Positions 1 through 5,815 of a stretch of DNA of 6,067 nt are shown piece by piece. Every line of letters starts with the position of its first letter. Position 1 is the first letter of the stretch. The notes under the pieces were generated by a model. That model saw only the letters and a list, made by a program, of their open reading frames with translations. It had not been told where the DNA came from and searched no databases. Position numbers and translations under genes: made by a program. Origin of the DNA: Mogibacterium sp. (GTDB lineage: Bacteria; Bacillota; Clostridia; Peptostreptococcales; Anaerovoracaceae); NCBI GenBank assembly GCA_016775335.1, contig JAEUGJ010000016.1:1-6067 (forward strand), read 5' to 3'.

Positions 1-836
1 TCAATTTCAGGCCCGGGGGTTCGCGCACGAAAACCGAGTTCATTGGCTTTGCGGGGATCCGAGCGCGAACCGCGCCGGCCCCCGGGCCGCCTTTTCTCAA
101 TTTCAGGCCCGGGGGTTTGCGTACGAAAACCGAGTTTATTGGCTTTGCGGGGAGCCGAGCGCGAACCGGGCCGCACTTTCTCAATTTCAGGCCCGGGGGT
201 TCGCGCACGGAAACCGAGTTCATTGGCTTTGCGGGGAGCCGAGCGCGAACCGGGCCGCACTTTCTCAATTTCAGGCCCGGGGGTTCGCGCACGGAAACCG
301 AGTTCATTGGCTTTGCGGGCAGGCGAGCGCGAACCGCGCCGGCAGCCGGGCCGCCTTTTCTGAATTTCAGGCCCGGGGGGTTTGCGTACGAAAACCGAAT
401 TCATTGGTTTTGCGGGCCGGCGTACGCAAACTGCGCCGGCGTCCGGGCCGCCTTTTCTGAATTTCAGGCCCGGGGGTTCGCGCACGGAAACCGAGTTCAT
501 TGGCTTTGCAGGCAGGCGGGCGCGAACCGGGCCGGCCCCCGGGCCGCCTTTTCTCTATTTCAGGCCCGGGGGTTCGCGCACGAAAACCGAGTTTATTGGC
601 TTTGCGGGGAGCCGAGCGCGAACCGCGCCGGCAGCCGGGCCGCACTTTCTGAATTTCAGGCCCGGCGGTTCGCGCAAGGAAACCGAATTCATTGGCTTTG
701 CGGGGAACCGAGCGCGAACCGGGCCGGCCGCCGGGCCGTCTTTTCTGAATTTCAGGCCCGGGGGTTTGCGTACGAAAACCGAATTCATTGGCTTTGCGGG
801 CCGGCGTACGCAAACTGCGCCGGCGTCCGGGCCGCC
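1..836. repeat. Tandem array of nine 96-bp hairpin-forming units
   Basis: Nine consecutive copies start at about 1, 97, 181, 265, 361, 458, 554, 650 and 746. Lengths are 96, 84, 84, 96, 97, 96, 96, 96 and about 91 bp. Each copy opens with TnAATTTCAGGCCCGGGGG (TCTATTT in the seventh) and ends near GGGCCGCNTTTTC. In every copy a 5' arm (GGCCCGG then GGTTCGCGC) faces a 3' arm (GCGCGAACC then CCGGGCC), giving a long imperfect stem around a roughly 36-base loop. In unit 1, bases 10-19 pair with 79-88 and 18-26 with 63-71. The array continues past the left edge. It is far more GC-rich than the rest of the window and lies directly beyond the operon terminator. Several reading frames stay open only because the unit is a multiple of three and poor in stops; no ribosome site is seen, and the 97-bp unit breaks any common frame. 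Function is unknown; intergenic structured repeat is the safest description. Confidence 0.93.
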
Positions 837-850
837 GGCCTCTAATACAG

Positions 851-893
851 AAAAAGAGATGCTCGAAGCGCCGGCGCTTCGGGCATCTCTTTT
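851..893 (-). terminator. Rho-independent terminator of the transporter-peptidase operon
   Basis: AAAAGAGATGC (852-862) pairs perfectly with 883-893, and CGAAGCG (864-870) pairs with 875-881 around the loop CCGG. One opposed pair (863/882) separates the two helices. Read on the minus strand, the 3' arm ends in a run of five T, about 20 bases after the peptidase stop codon. The plus-strand side is also T-rich, so it may also stop transcription coming from the repeat array. Confidence 0.9.
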
Positions 894-913
894 CACTTTT
901 CCCTTATCCCCTT

Positions 914-2800
914 TTAACATCTTCCCATCGGCACCACCGCCTGCAGGTGTGCCGTGTCGATTTCAATCCTCGTCACCGTATCCGGACGCGGGGTGGCTTC
1001 CGCATCGATTCCGTAAAGAATCAATGCCAGCTCGTGTCCCGGTTCCAGCACGTAATCCGTAGGAACCATCTCGATTTCATAATGATACATCTCTCCCGGC
1101 ACAATCCGCTCTTTTCGCCACAGACAGCTTCGGTTCTGGGCGTTGAGCCAGCCCCGGGAAATCACTTTGTACGGGGATGGCTCCTCTTCCAATCCGAAGG
1201 AATAGGTTCCGTCCTCATGGGAAATCTGTTCCTCAGTAATGCGGCGGGCCGCTCCCAAATCCACCAGCATAGTGCTGAGAATGGCGGTCTCCCGGTCGAT
1301 GGCGGCATCAAAGGAAACCTTTACCGTTCCCGAAATGCGCAGACCCTGCCGGGTCGAATCTGTTTTTAGGGGAATCTCATCCTCGGCGAGTTCTTCCCCA
1401 AAAGGATTCCATACGAACTTCAGGCGATTGCGGTACTCCGGATCATCGCGTAGCACCAACTCATCCTGCCAGTCCTTCAGATTGTCCGCTTTGCGGTCGT
1501 AGGCCGTCTGGGAGAGATTGTCCACAACGGTCCGCCGACCCCGGGCCGGAATGGGAAATTCTATCTCCCGACAGCCTGCCGGCGGCCACGTTTCGGAGGC
1601 CATCCACACCGACTGGTCCGCGCCGCTCTCCACCAGCACGGACGGCTCCCGGTCGATTCCGTTGTCGACTCCTTTGAGGTAATGCTCCAGCCAGCGGTGC
1701 AGGATGTCCAGCATGTTGGAATCCCTGAGATTATGGATGTAGACGTGGGGACCCTGATGCAGCATCATTTTGGCCGGAACGCCCCGCGTCTCCAGCTCCC
1801 GGAAAAGGGGAATGCACTGATTGGTCTTGACGTTCCAGTCGTTGAGGCCGTGCACGATGAACACGGAGGCCCGGATTTGGTCCGCCAGGTTCAGGTAATT
1901 CCGCTCATCCCAGAAACGGTTGTAATTGCCGGAAGCCCGGTCCTCTCCGCGCCGGAGCTCCACCAGGGCGGCCTCGTAGGCATCCTTCACCGCCGCGTAA
2001 TCCGCCGCATCCTTGGCCCGGCTGAAACAGTATTTTGCCAGAAGGTCCAGGTCGTCCCCCTGCCAGCCCAGCGCCGGAACGGTCAGCCCGCCGCAGCGAT
2101 AATAGTCGTACCAGTTGGAAATACCGGCTTCCGGAATGATGGTCTTCAGGCCTTCCACGCCGGTGGCGGCCACCCCGATGCACATGGTGCCCAGGTAGGA
2201 TTTCGCCGTCATCGCCACGTTGCCGCTGCACCAGGAGGCTTTAATCTCAATGTTGTTCGTCTTGTCGGTAAAAGCACGGGCGCGCCCGTTGAGCCAGTCG
2301 ATGACGGAGCGGAAAGCCAAAACCTCTTCCCGGGATCCGCTCAGTGTAAAACCTTCGGACCCCAGCGTGCCCAGGCCGCCGCAGAGCACGGTGGCGTACC
2401 CTCTTTCATTAAAGAATTCATACACCTCCGGAACACATTCGAACTCCGGCTCCGCATCGATGGGTGCGTGCTCCGCAAAACCCGCCGTCACCCGCTCGTC
2501 AAACGGTCCCGCTGTGATTTTCGCTTCATAGGCATCGAAATCAAAGCGCACATCCTCTTCCCGGATATCCTGTTCCGGGAAGACTTGCACCTCGCCGTCC
2601 ACATCGTGCAGAACGTACCAGTCCTCATTGCAGGTCATCAGATACGGATTGGCAATGTAGATTGCCGGAATTCGTTCGTCCTCTCGCCGATTTCTCGGAA
2701 TCCGGAGATACGCGGCGACCAGATCTTTTTTCCCGTCCCCGTCGGTGTCCACCGGCGTCTCCACATAGACGCGCTCTGTGATATACGGTTTTCGCTCCAT
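914..2800 (-). CDS. pepX: Xaa-Pro dipeptidyl-peptidase (peptidase family S15), 628 aa
   Basis: The predicted cytoplasmic serine peptidase releases Xaa-Pro dipeptides from peptide N-termini. The alpha/beta-hydrolase triad is visible: Ser201 in AKSYLG, Asp321 in HGLNDWNV and His352 in GPHVYIH. The stretch after the serine (TGVEGLKTIIPEAGISNWYD, residues 213-232) and the segment SGNYNRFWDERNYL (290-303) match my memory of lactococcal PepX. The last 200 or so residues fit the usual beta-rich C-terminal domain. There is no signal peptide or membrane segment. Lactic PepX proteins are about 760-800 aa with an extra N-terminal helical domain; this one begins directly with the catalytic domain, as in shorter clostridial forms. 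The glycine normally before KSYLG is alanine (Ala199). I chose the ATG at 2798-2800, preceded by GAGGG. An in-frame ATG at 2858-2860 would put 20 extra residues inside the upstream transporter gene. It is the second gene of a two-gene operon. Confidence 0.93.
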   Translation of the reverse strand: MERKPYITERVYVETPVDTDGDGKKDLVAAYLRIPRNRREDERIPAIYIANPYLMTCNEDWYVLHDVDGEVQVFPEQDIREEDVRFDFDAYEAKITAGPFDERVTAGFAEHAPIDAEPEFECVPEVYEFFNERGYATVLCGGLGTLGSEGFTLSGSREEVLAFRSVIDWLNGRARAFTDKTNNIEIKASWCSGNVAMTAKSYLGTMCIGVAATGVEGLKTIIPEAGISNWYDYYRCGGLTVPALGWQGDDLDLLAKYCFSRAKDAADYAAVKDAYEAALVELRRGEDRASGNYNRFWDERNYLNLADQIRASVFIVHGLNDWNVKTNQCIPLFRELETRGVPAKMMLHQGPHVYIHNLRDSNMLDILHRWLEHYLKGVDNGIDREPSVLVESGADQSVWMASETWPPAGCREIEFPIPARGRRTVVDNLSQTAYDRKADNLKDWQDELVLRDDPEYRNRLKFVWNPFGEELAEDEIPLKTDSTRQGLRISGTVKVSFDAAIDRETAILSTMLVDLGAARRITEEQISHEDGTYSFGLEEEPSPYKVISRGWLNAQNRSCLWRKERIVPGEMYHYEIEMVPTDYVLEPGHELALILYGIDAEATPRPDTVTRIEIDTAHLQAVVPMGRC

Positions 2801-2805
2801 TTTAT

Positions 2806-2810
2806 CCCTC
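2806..2810 (-). promoter_or_regulatory. Ribosome binding site that fixes the pepX start
   Basis: On the minus strand the sequence reads TAGTGAGGGATAAAATG. The TAG is the transporter stop (2812-2814), GAGGG is the Shine-Dalgarno element and ATG (2798-2800) is the peptidase start. Only 11 bases separate stop and start, which suggests translational coupling and argues against the longer in-frame start at 2860. Confidence 0.7.
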
Positions 2811-2811
2811 A

Positions 2812-4086
2812 CTAAGCTTCCGCTGTTTCTTTCCTTGTCTTCTTTAAATACTTCACCCATACGATAACGAATACGATGCCCAGGACGAGCATGGCAATCA
2901 GGAATCCGAAAAACTGCCGGTAGCCGGTCACGCCCGGATGGCTGTCAATCAGCGCCCCTGCCAGCAGGGAGCAGAAAATCTCCGGCAGATATCCCACGGT
3001 GGAAATCACGCCGGCCGCCGTGCCGGAATACTTCTTCGGAATCGCGCCTTCGTCCATCATGGCCCAGGTCATGGCGTAGTTCACGTTGTAGAAAACGTAG
3101 ATCACGATGAACAGTACAGTGAACGCGACGATGCTGCTTTTATTGGTCGGCAGGAGCAGGATGCCCAGCGTGCCGGCCGCCATGATAAAGAACGAGAGTC
3201 CCAGCATTCTGCCGGTGCCGATTTTGTCGGTGATAAATCCTCCGCCCACATTACCGAACAGGGAAAACCATCTCTTCAGTGCCGCCAGCGTTGCCGCAAA
3301 AGTCGCCGATGCGCCGAGAATGCTGGTGGAATACGGTGTGAAGTAGTACAATGACAGGGTAAAAACATAATTGCAAAATGTCACAAAACCGATGATCCAC
3401 ACTGCCGGCAGGCGCAGTACTTCGCCGATGCCCTTGAAAGAAATCCGTTCGCTCTCTTCCACTTTGTCGTCTTTGACGGTCAGGAATGCCAGGACGCCCA
3501 TCAGAATGGTCAGCACGGAATAGAACACGATGACATACTTCATTCCTCTTTCCTGATTCTCCATGTGTCCGGTGCCCATCCGGAACGCAACCACCGCCGC
3601 CATGGCCATCAATGCCGCAGCGATGCCTCTGCCTCCCTCAAAGAAACCGAAGGCTTTTCCCTGATCTCCGGAACCGGACAGGATTCGAACCGCCTTTACG
3701 CAGGCCGGCCAGAAGGCGAACAGGGAGCTGACGCCCCAGAACGCGTACAGACAAACCAGTGCCGGAAAGTTCAGCGGCAGCAAGTGCACAAATCCACCGA
3801 GGCCGGTTCCCACAAGCGAAACGGTCAGAATCGTTCGGGTGGAAAAGCGGTCGGCCACAACGCCGCCGAACAGATAGGACACCATGCCGAACACGCCCAG
3901 CACGCTTCCGAACACACCCATCTGCGTATTGGTCAGATGATAGGTTTCCAGGTACACATCGTAGTAGTCAAAACGAAAATACGGCAACCCGTAGATGATG
4001 GCGCCGCCAAAGGCGACAATTAGAATCGCCAGAAAGTTTCTGGACAATTCCTCGCCCATGCCGATCTTGGATAATAACTTGCTCAT
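2812..4086 (-). CDS. Major facilitator superfamily transporter, 424 aa, about 12 membrane helices
   Basis: This is an integral membrane secondary transporter. Hydrophobic segments at roughly residues 17-37, 55-76, 87-103, 108-128, 150-170, 184-203, 227-250, 262-283, 294-312, 318-336, 353-380 and 390-412 give the expected 6+6 layout, with a charged cytoplasmic loop at 204-225. The family signature between helices 2 and 3 is present (GGVVADRFSTR, 74-84), with a weaker second-half equivalent (GGGFITDKIGTGR, 281-293). GKAFGFFEGGRG (143-154) is reminiscent of the YihN-like branch of MFS proteins. Length is normal and the frame is intact. The start ATG follows AAAAGGAGATTATT, a strong ribosome site. 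It is the first gene of the operon; the peptidase follows 11 bp after its stop. Co-transcription with an Xaa-Pro peptidase makes a peptide or proline-related substrate possible, but the sequence does not show the substrate or direction of transport. Confidence 0.88.
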   Translation of the reverse strand: MSKLLSKIGMGEELSRNFLAILIVAFGGAIIYGLPYFRFDYYDVYLETYHLTNTQMGVFGSVLGVFGMVSYLFGGVVADRFSTRTILTVSLVGTGLGGFVHLLPLNFPALVCLYAFWGVSSLFAFWPACVKAVRILSGSGDQGKAFGFFEGGRGIAAALMAMAAVVAFRMGTGHMENQERGMKYVIVFYSVLTILMGVLAFLTVKDDKVEESERISFKGIGEVLRLPAVWIIGFVTFCNYVFTLSLYYFTPYSTSILGASATFAATLAALKRWFSLFGNVGGGFITDKIGTGRMLGLSFFIMAAGTLGILLLPTNKSSIVAFTVLFIVIYVFYNVNYAMTWAMMDEGAIPKKYSGTAAGVISTVGYLPEIFCSLLAGALIDSHPGVTGYRQFFGFLIAMLVLGIVFVIVWVKYLKKTRKETAEA

Positions 4087-4131
4087 AATAATCTCCTTTT
4101 CTAGTCCCTTTTTTCCACGGCCCCCTGAGAA

Positions 4132-4153
4132 TCCAATGCCCCCTACGATTGGA
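4132..4153. promoter_or_regulatory. Possible operator dyad upstream of the transporter gene
   Basis: TCCAAT (4132-4137) and its exact reverse complement ATTGGA (4148-4153) are separated by 10 bases, 46-67 bases upstream of the transporter start. Half-site spacing of 16 bp could suit a dimeric regulator. A six-base dyad can arise by chance, so this is only suggestive. Confidence 0.3.
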
Positions 4154-4419
4154 ATTCCCTTATCCGTGAATTAAAAAATCTCTCATCGGTAAAAAGAAGG
4201 CATCGAATGTCTCGAGTTACCGGAGAGAACAATTACCCTTGTTGGTAGTTTATACATATCCATGCAAGAAATCAACATTTTCTTTGATTGTTTTAACAAA
4301 AATACTTGTTTTCTTTATATTTTTCCACAAAACAGAAAGCAGCCGCCGAGCGGCCGCATTCCGCAATACACTCTCAAAAAAAACTTTCCGCATCACATCC
4401 TCCGCTGCGCAGGGAAGTG

Positions 4420-4449
4420 TATTTAAAAAAACGGTCTTATTTTTAAATA
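4420..4449. repeat. A/T-rich inverted repeat 1
   Basis: TATTTAAAAA (4420-4429) pairs perfectly with TTTTTAAATA (4440-4449) across a 10-base loop. It shares its arm sequence with the second hairpin 20 bp to the right. The stem has no G-C pairs, so it is weak as an RNA terminator. Confidence 0.75.
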
Positions 4450-4468
4450 AGGCGCCATATTCTGAACC

Positions 4469-4502
4469 CCTATTTAAAAAAAGAGCTGTTTTTTTAAATA
4501 GG
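4469..4502. terminator. A/T-rich 14-bp inverted repeat 2, possible bidirectional terminator
   Basis: CCTATTTAAAAAAA (4469-4482) and its perfect reverse complement (4489-4502) enclose the loop GAGCTG. It lies about 135 bp beyond the stop of the DUF2500 gene and could end that transcript on the minus strand. However, the T run is inside the stem rather than after it, so the terminator call is tentative. It may instead be a protein-binding or cruciform-forming site. Confidence 0.45.
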
Positions 4503-4636
4503 TAACGAAGTTGTTTGTTGTATCGCTTTAATACTCCCCCGGGATGTAAATTTGTGAGTCATGGATGATATGATCTTCGTCGCTCCATACAACGCAGAGA
4601 GAAAGGCTTGAAATCTATCAATTTAATCCGGACAAA

Positions 4637-5014
4637 CTACCGTTCAAAGGACAGGTACCGGGTTCCCCGGAACGTTAGCTTTCCTTCGTCCCCTTCCGCC
4701 AGCATTCCATATTCGGATCCATACACCTGGAATTCCATTCTGTCGCCGCTTTCGAACTGAAAGGTCACATAATATGTCGTATGGGTATCGGTGTGAAATC
4801 CATGGGCGCCGGTCGCATCCCCGTCATTTGCATGATTGTGGTGGGTCACATTCGTCCTCTTCGCCACGATAACGGCAGGGGCCGTTACCCGCGGGGAATG
4901 ATTGTTCTTATTCCATGTGACGATTCCCCTTGCCAAAACGAAGCCAAACACTCCAAACGCAAGGGCAAACATAATTGGAAACAGAATATCAAAGTAATTG
5001 AACATATCAAACAT
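4637..5014 (-). CDS. DUF2500 family small membrane-anchored protein, 125 aa
   Basis: The protein has one N-terminal membrane helix (about residues 8-30) followed by WNKNNHSPR (34-42). A soluble domain carries AKRTNV (51-56), TTYYVTF (79-85), ESGDRMEFQVYGSEYGML (88-105) and a C-terminal GTRYLSFER. This order and wording match the DUF2500 family, common in Bacillota and of unknown function. Between the conserved parts lies a loop rich in His and Asp (residues 58-78, six histidines), which could bind metal; that is inference. The start ATG (5012-5014) has AAGGAG nine bases upstream. A second ATG three codons later is less well placed. The gene stands alone, with its own promoter about 50 bp upstream, and nothing in its neighbours indicates a pathway. 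Confidence 0.85.
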   Translation of the reverse strand: MFDMFNYFDILFPIMFALAFGVFGFVLARGIVTWNKNNHSPRVTAPAVIVAKRTNVTHHNHANDGDATGAHGFHTDTHTTYYVTFQFESGDRMEFQVYGSEYGMLAEGDEGKLTFRGTRYLSFER

Positions 5015-5059
5015 AGTCGGGTTCTCCTTGCTTTACGTTGAGTTTTTTTATTCCGCTCC

Positions 5060-5087
5060 ATTGTAACATAGAACACTGATTTCTCAA
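5060..5087 (-). promoter_or_regulatory. Sigma-70/SigA-type promoter of the DUF2500 gene, extended -10
   Basis: On the minus strand, TTGAGA (complement of 5082-5087) and TACAAT (complement of 5060-5065) are separated by 16 bases. A TG one base upstream of TACAAT gives an extended -10 (TGTTACAAT). Transcription would start near 5053, giving a leader of about 40 bases before the ATG. Confidence 0.7.
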
Positions 5088-5121
5088 GAAGAACTTGCGG
5101 CGGCATATAAAAAGTGAAGAG

Positions 5122-5154
5122 AAAAAATGCCTTGAGACGCGATTGTTTCAAGCC
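5122..5154 (-). terminator. Probable terminator between the antitoxin remnant and the DUF2500 promoter
   Basis: GCCTTGAGAC (5129-5138) faces GTTTCAAGCC (5145-5154) across the loop GCGATT, with one C-C mismatch and one G-T pair. On the minus strand the hairpin is followed at once by a run of six T (complement of 5122-5127). On the plus strand it is followed by TTCTTTT. It may act in either direction. Confidence 0.5.
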
Positions 5155-5199
5155 TTCTTTTGTGCTTCTATTGAGGGTTCATTTCGCTGATTCTCATAT

Positions 5200-5415
5200 C
5201 TACAGTTTCTTTCTGATTTCTTCGAAAACTTCGGAAATCGGTTTTGCTTCGCCATTGAGAGCCTGCCGGTATCCTTCTTCCATCATTGCATTAAATGTCT
5301 GGCTGTCCATTTCATCGATAGCAAATGGTTCTTTTGGTATGGAAAGTGAGAAAGGTATACTCTTCGTCGCACCCACAAGCGTCCATTTGGTAATTAGAGT
5401 TTGTCGAACAAGCAT
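5200..5415 (-). pseudogene. C-terminal remnant of a RelB/DinJ-type antitoxin
   Basis: The 71-codon frame contains IPFSLSIP (residues 20-27) followed by an acidic-helical tail with MDSQTFNAMMEEGYRQA (36-52) and PISEVFEEIRKKL at the end. This resembles the toxin-wrapping C-terminus of RelB/DinJ antitoxins. The first residues (LVRQTLI) look like the end of the preceding family helix (usually FVRQTLI), but the rest of the ribbon-helix-helix N-terminus, about 40 residues, is absent. An in-frame TAG lies four codons before the ATG. KWTLVGAT before the IPF motif looks like extra sequence relative to the family as I remember it. No ribosome site precedes the ATG. Nothing resembling a RelE/YafQ toxin follows; downstream is only a nine-codon frame and then a terminator. 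The upstream edge sits 7 bp from the terminal repeat of the element at 5422. Probably dead or an orphan fragment. Confidence 0.6.
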
Positions 5416-5442
5416 AATATAATATGCCTAGCATTTCAGGAC

Positions 5443-5493
5443 GACTTCACGCTATTTTTACATTTTTGGCTAATCAGCGTGAAGTCTTTTTTT
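5443..5493 (+). terminator. Terminator-like dyad 1 (TTCACGCT...AGCGTGAA)
   Basis: GACTTCACGCT (5443-5453) and AGCGTGAAGTC (5476-5486) form a perfect 11-bp stem, followed by seven T on the plus strand. The 22-base loop is long for a terminator. No plus-strand gene precedes it; a perfect TATAAT lies at 5418-5423 but has no good -35 partner. Confidence 0.6.
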
Positions 5494-5548
5494 GCTGTAC
5501 ACGGTTTCGCTATGTAATTTTCTTCGTGCAAACCATCCCTAAAAAATA

Positions 5549-5588
5549 ATTCACGCTTTTGGGAGGGAACCCTCCTTTTAGCGTGAAT
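5549..5588. repeat. Dyad 2 (TTCACGCT...AGCGTGAA) with nested GC hairpin
   Basis: ATTCACGCT (5549-5557) and AGCGTGAAT (5580-5588) enclose 22 bases that themselves contain GGAGGG (5562-5567) and CCCTCC (5570-5575). On the minus strand the outer stem is followed by TATTTTTT, so it could terminate leftward transcription. Confidence 0.8.
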
Positions 5589-5644
5589 CGCCAGTGATAC
5601 TTCATCGTTCCAAAATTAGAGTTTTGAAAAAGCAGCGAATTACA

Positions 5645-5682
5645 TTCACGCTAAATCCGCGTTTTCTGTCAAAAAGCGTGAA
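5645..5682. repeat. Dyad 3 (TTCACGCT...AGCGTGAA)
   Basis: TTCACGCT (5645-5652) and AGCGTGAA (5675-5682) are again separated by exactly 22 bases, whose sequence is unlike the loops of dyads 1 and 2. It has no T run on either side, so a terminator role does not explain it. Confidence 0.8.
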
Positions 5683-5751
5683 CCGCCTTCATATTTCTAG
5701 GCATATGGGATTGTACGCACTAGCTTTAGATAATAGTATTAGAACCCCGCC

Positions 5752-5815
5752 CTATGCATCAGAAAAAGAGAGCCCTTCAGGCCCTCTTTTTCTGATATGG
5801 TGGAGATGGTGGGAG
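5752..5815. repeat. Left copy of 64-bp direct repeat: terminator plus tmRNA 3' end (possible att site)
   Basis: This matches 5949-6012 at 59 of 64 positions. It contains a 12-bp terminator-like stem (5759-5770 with 5784-5795) and then the complement of CCCACCATCTCCACCA. Similarity to the tmRNA stops inside the T-arm, so this copy cannot be a functional RNA gene. Remnants of a tRNA or tmRNA 3' end next to the intact gene are typical of site-specific integration, but a local duplication gives the same picture. No integrase gene is in the window. Confidence 0.7.

Larger units (their letters stand above)
4087..4636. other. 550-bp AT-rich intergenic region, no convincing gene
   Basis: This spacer separates the transporter-peptidase operon from the DUF2500 gene; both read leftward, so it should hold the operon promoter. 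It contains a TCCAAT/ATTGGA dyad, a small GC-rich hairpin (GCCGC, loop CGA, GCGGC at 4342-4354, overlapping a GCGGCCGC palindrome) and two A/T-rich hairpins. An 88-codon plus-strand frame (4239-4505) runs through these structures, has lysine/phenylalanine-rich low-complexity translation and lacks a ribosome site; I do not regard it as a gene. No promoter for the transporter could be placed with confidence. Confidence 0.7.
5422..5706. mobile_element. Possible 285-bp miniature inverted-repeat element
   Basis: The segment begins with ATATGCCTAG (5422-5431) and ends with the exact reverse complement CTAGGCATAT (5697-5706). Inside are three dyads built from the same word, and there is no plausible gene: a plus-strand frame at 5594-5839 crosses the boundary and lacks a ribosome site. 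The terminal TA on each side would fit duplication of a TA target, but it could also just be part of the palindrome. The element abuts the truncated antitoxin. The antitoxin's missing N-terminus is not found on the far side, so a simple insertion into that gene is not shown. Confidence 0.4.

Noticed and set aside
1..845. CRISPR array reading of the left repeats
   Set aside because: The units are contiguous with no unique spacers, and the whole 96-bp unit is repeated. This is a tandem repeat, not a repeat-spacer array.
1682..2815. 377-codon plus-strand frame opposite the peptidase gene
   Set aside because: It is the antisense shadow of a GC-rich gene with clear catalytic motifs on the other strand; it has no ribosome site or recognisable domain.
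2798..2860. Longer peptidase start 20 codons upstream, inside the transporter gene
   Set aside because: It has no ribosome site, the added residues are charged and lie in the transporter's coding end, and the ATG at 2798-2800 has GAGGG at good spacing and begins where the family similarity begins.
4230..4290. Promoter for the transporter operon (minus strand TTGATT and TATAAA near 4250-4280)
   Set aside because: The boxes are 15 bases apart and poor matches in a very A/T-rich stretch, and the leader would be over 150 bases. It is too weak to annotate.
4239..4505. 88-codon plus-strand frame in the intergenic region
   Set aside because: It runs through both A/T hairpins, has low-complexity translation and no ribosome site.
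5387..5423. Plus-strand promoter around the perfect TATAAT at 5418-5423
   Set aside because: No acceptable -35 box lies 16-18 bases upstream, and there is no gene after it, so the match may be chance in A/T-rich sequence.
5446..5682. CRISPR reading of the recurring TTCACGCT word
   Set aside because: The word is only 8 bases, alternates in orientation and is spaced unevenly between pairs; CRISPR repeats are longer and all in one orientation.
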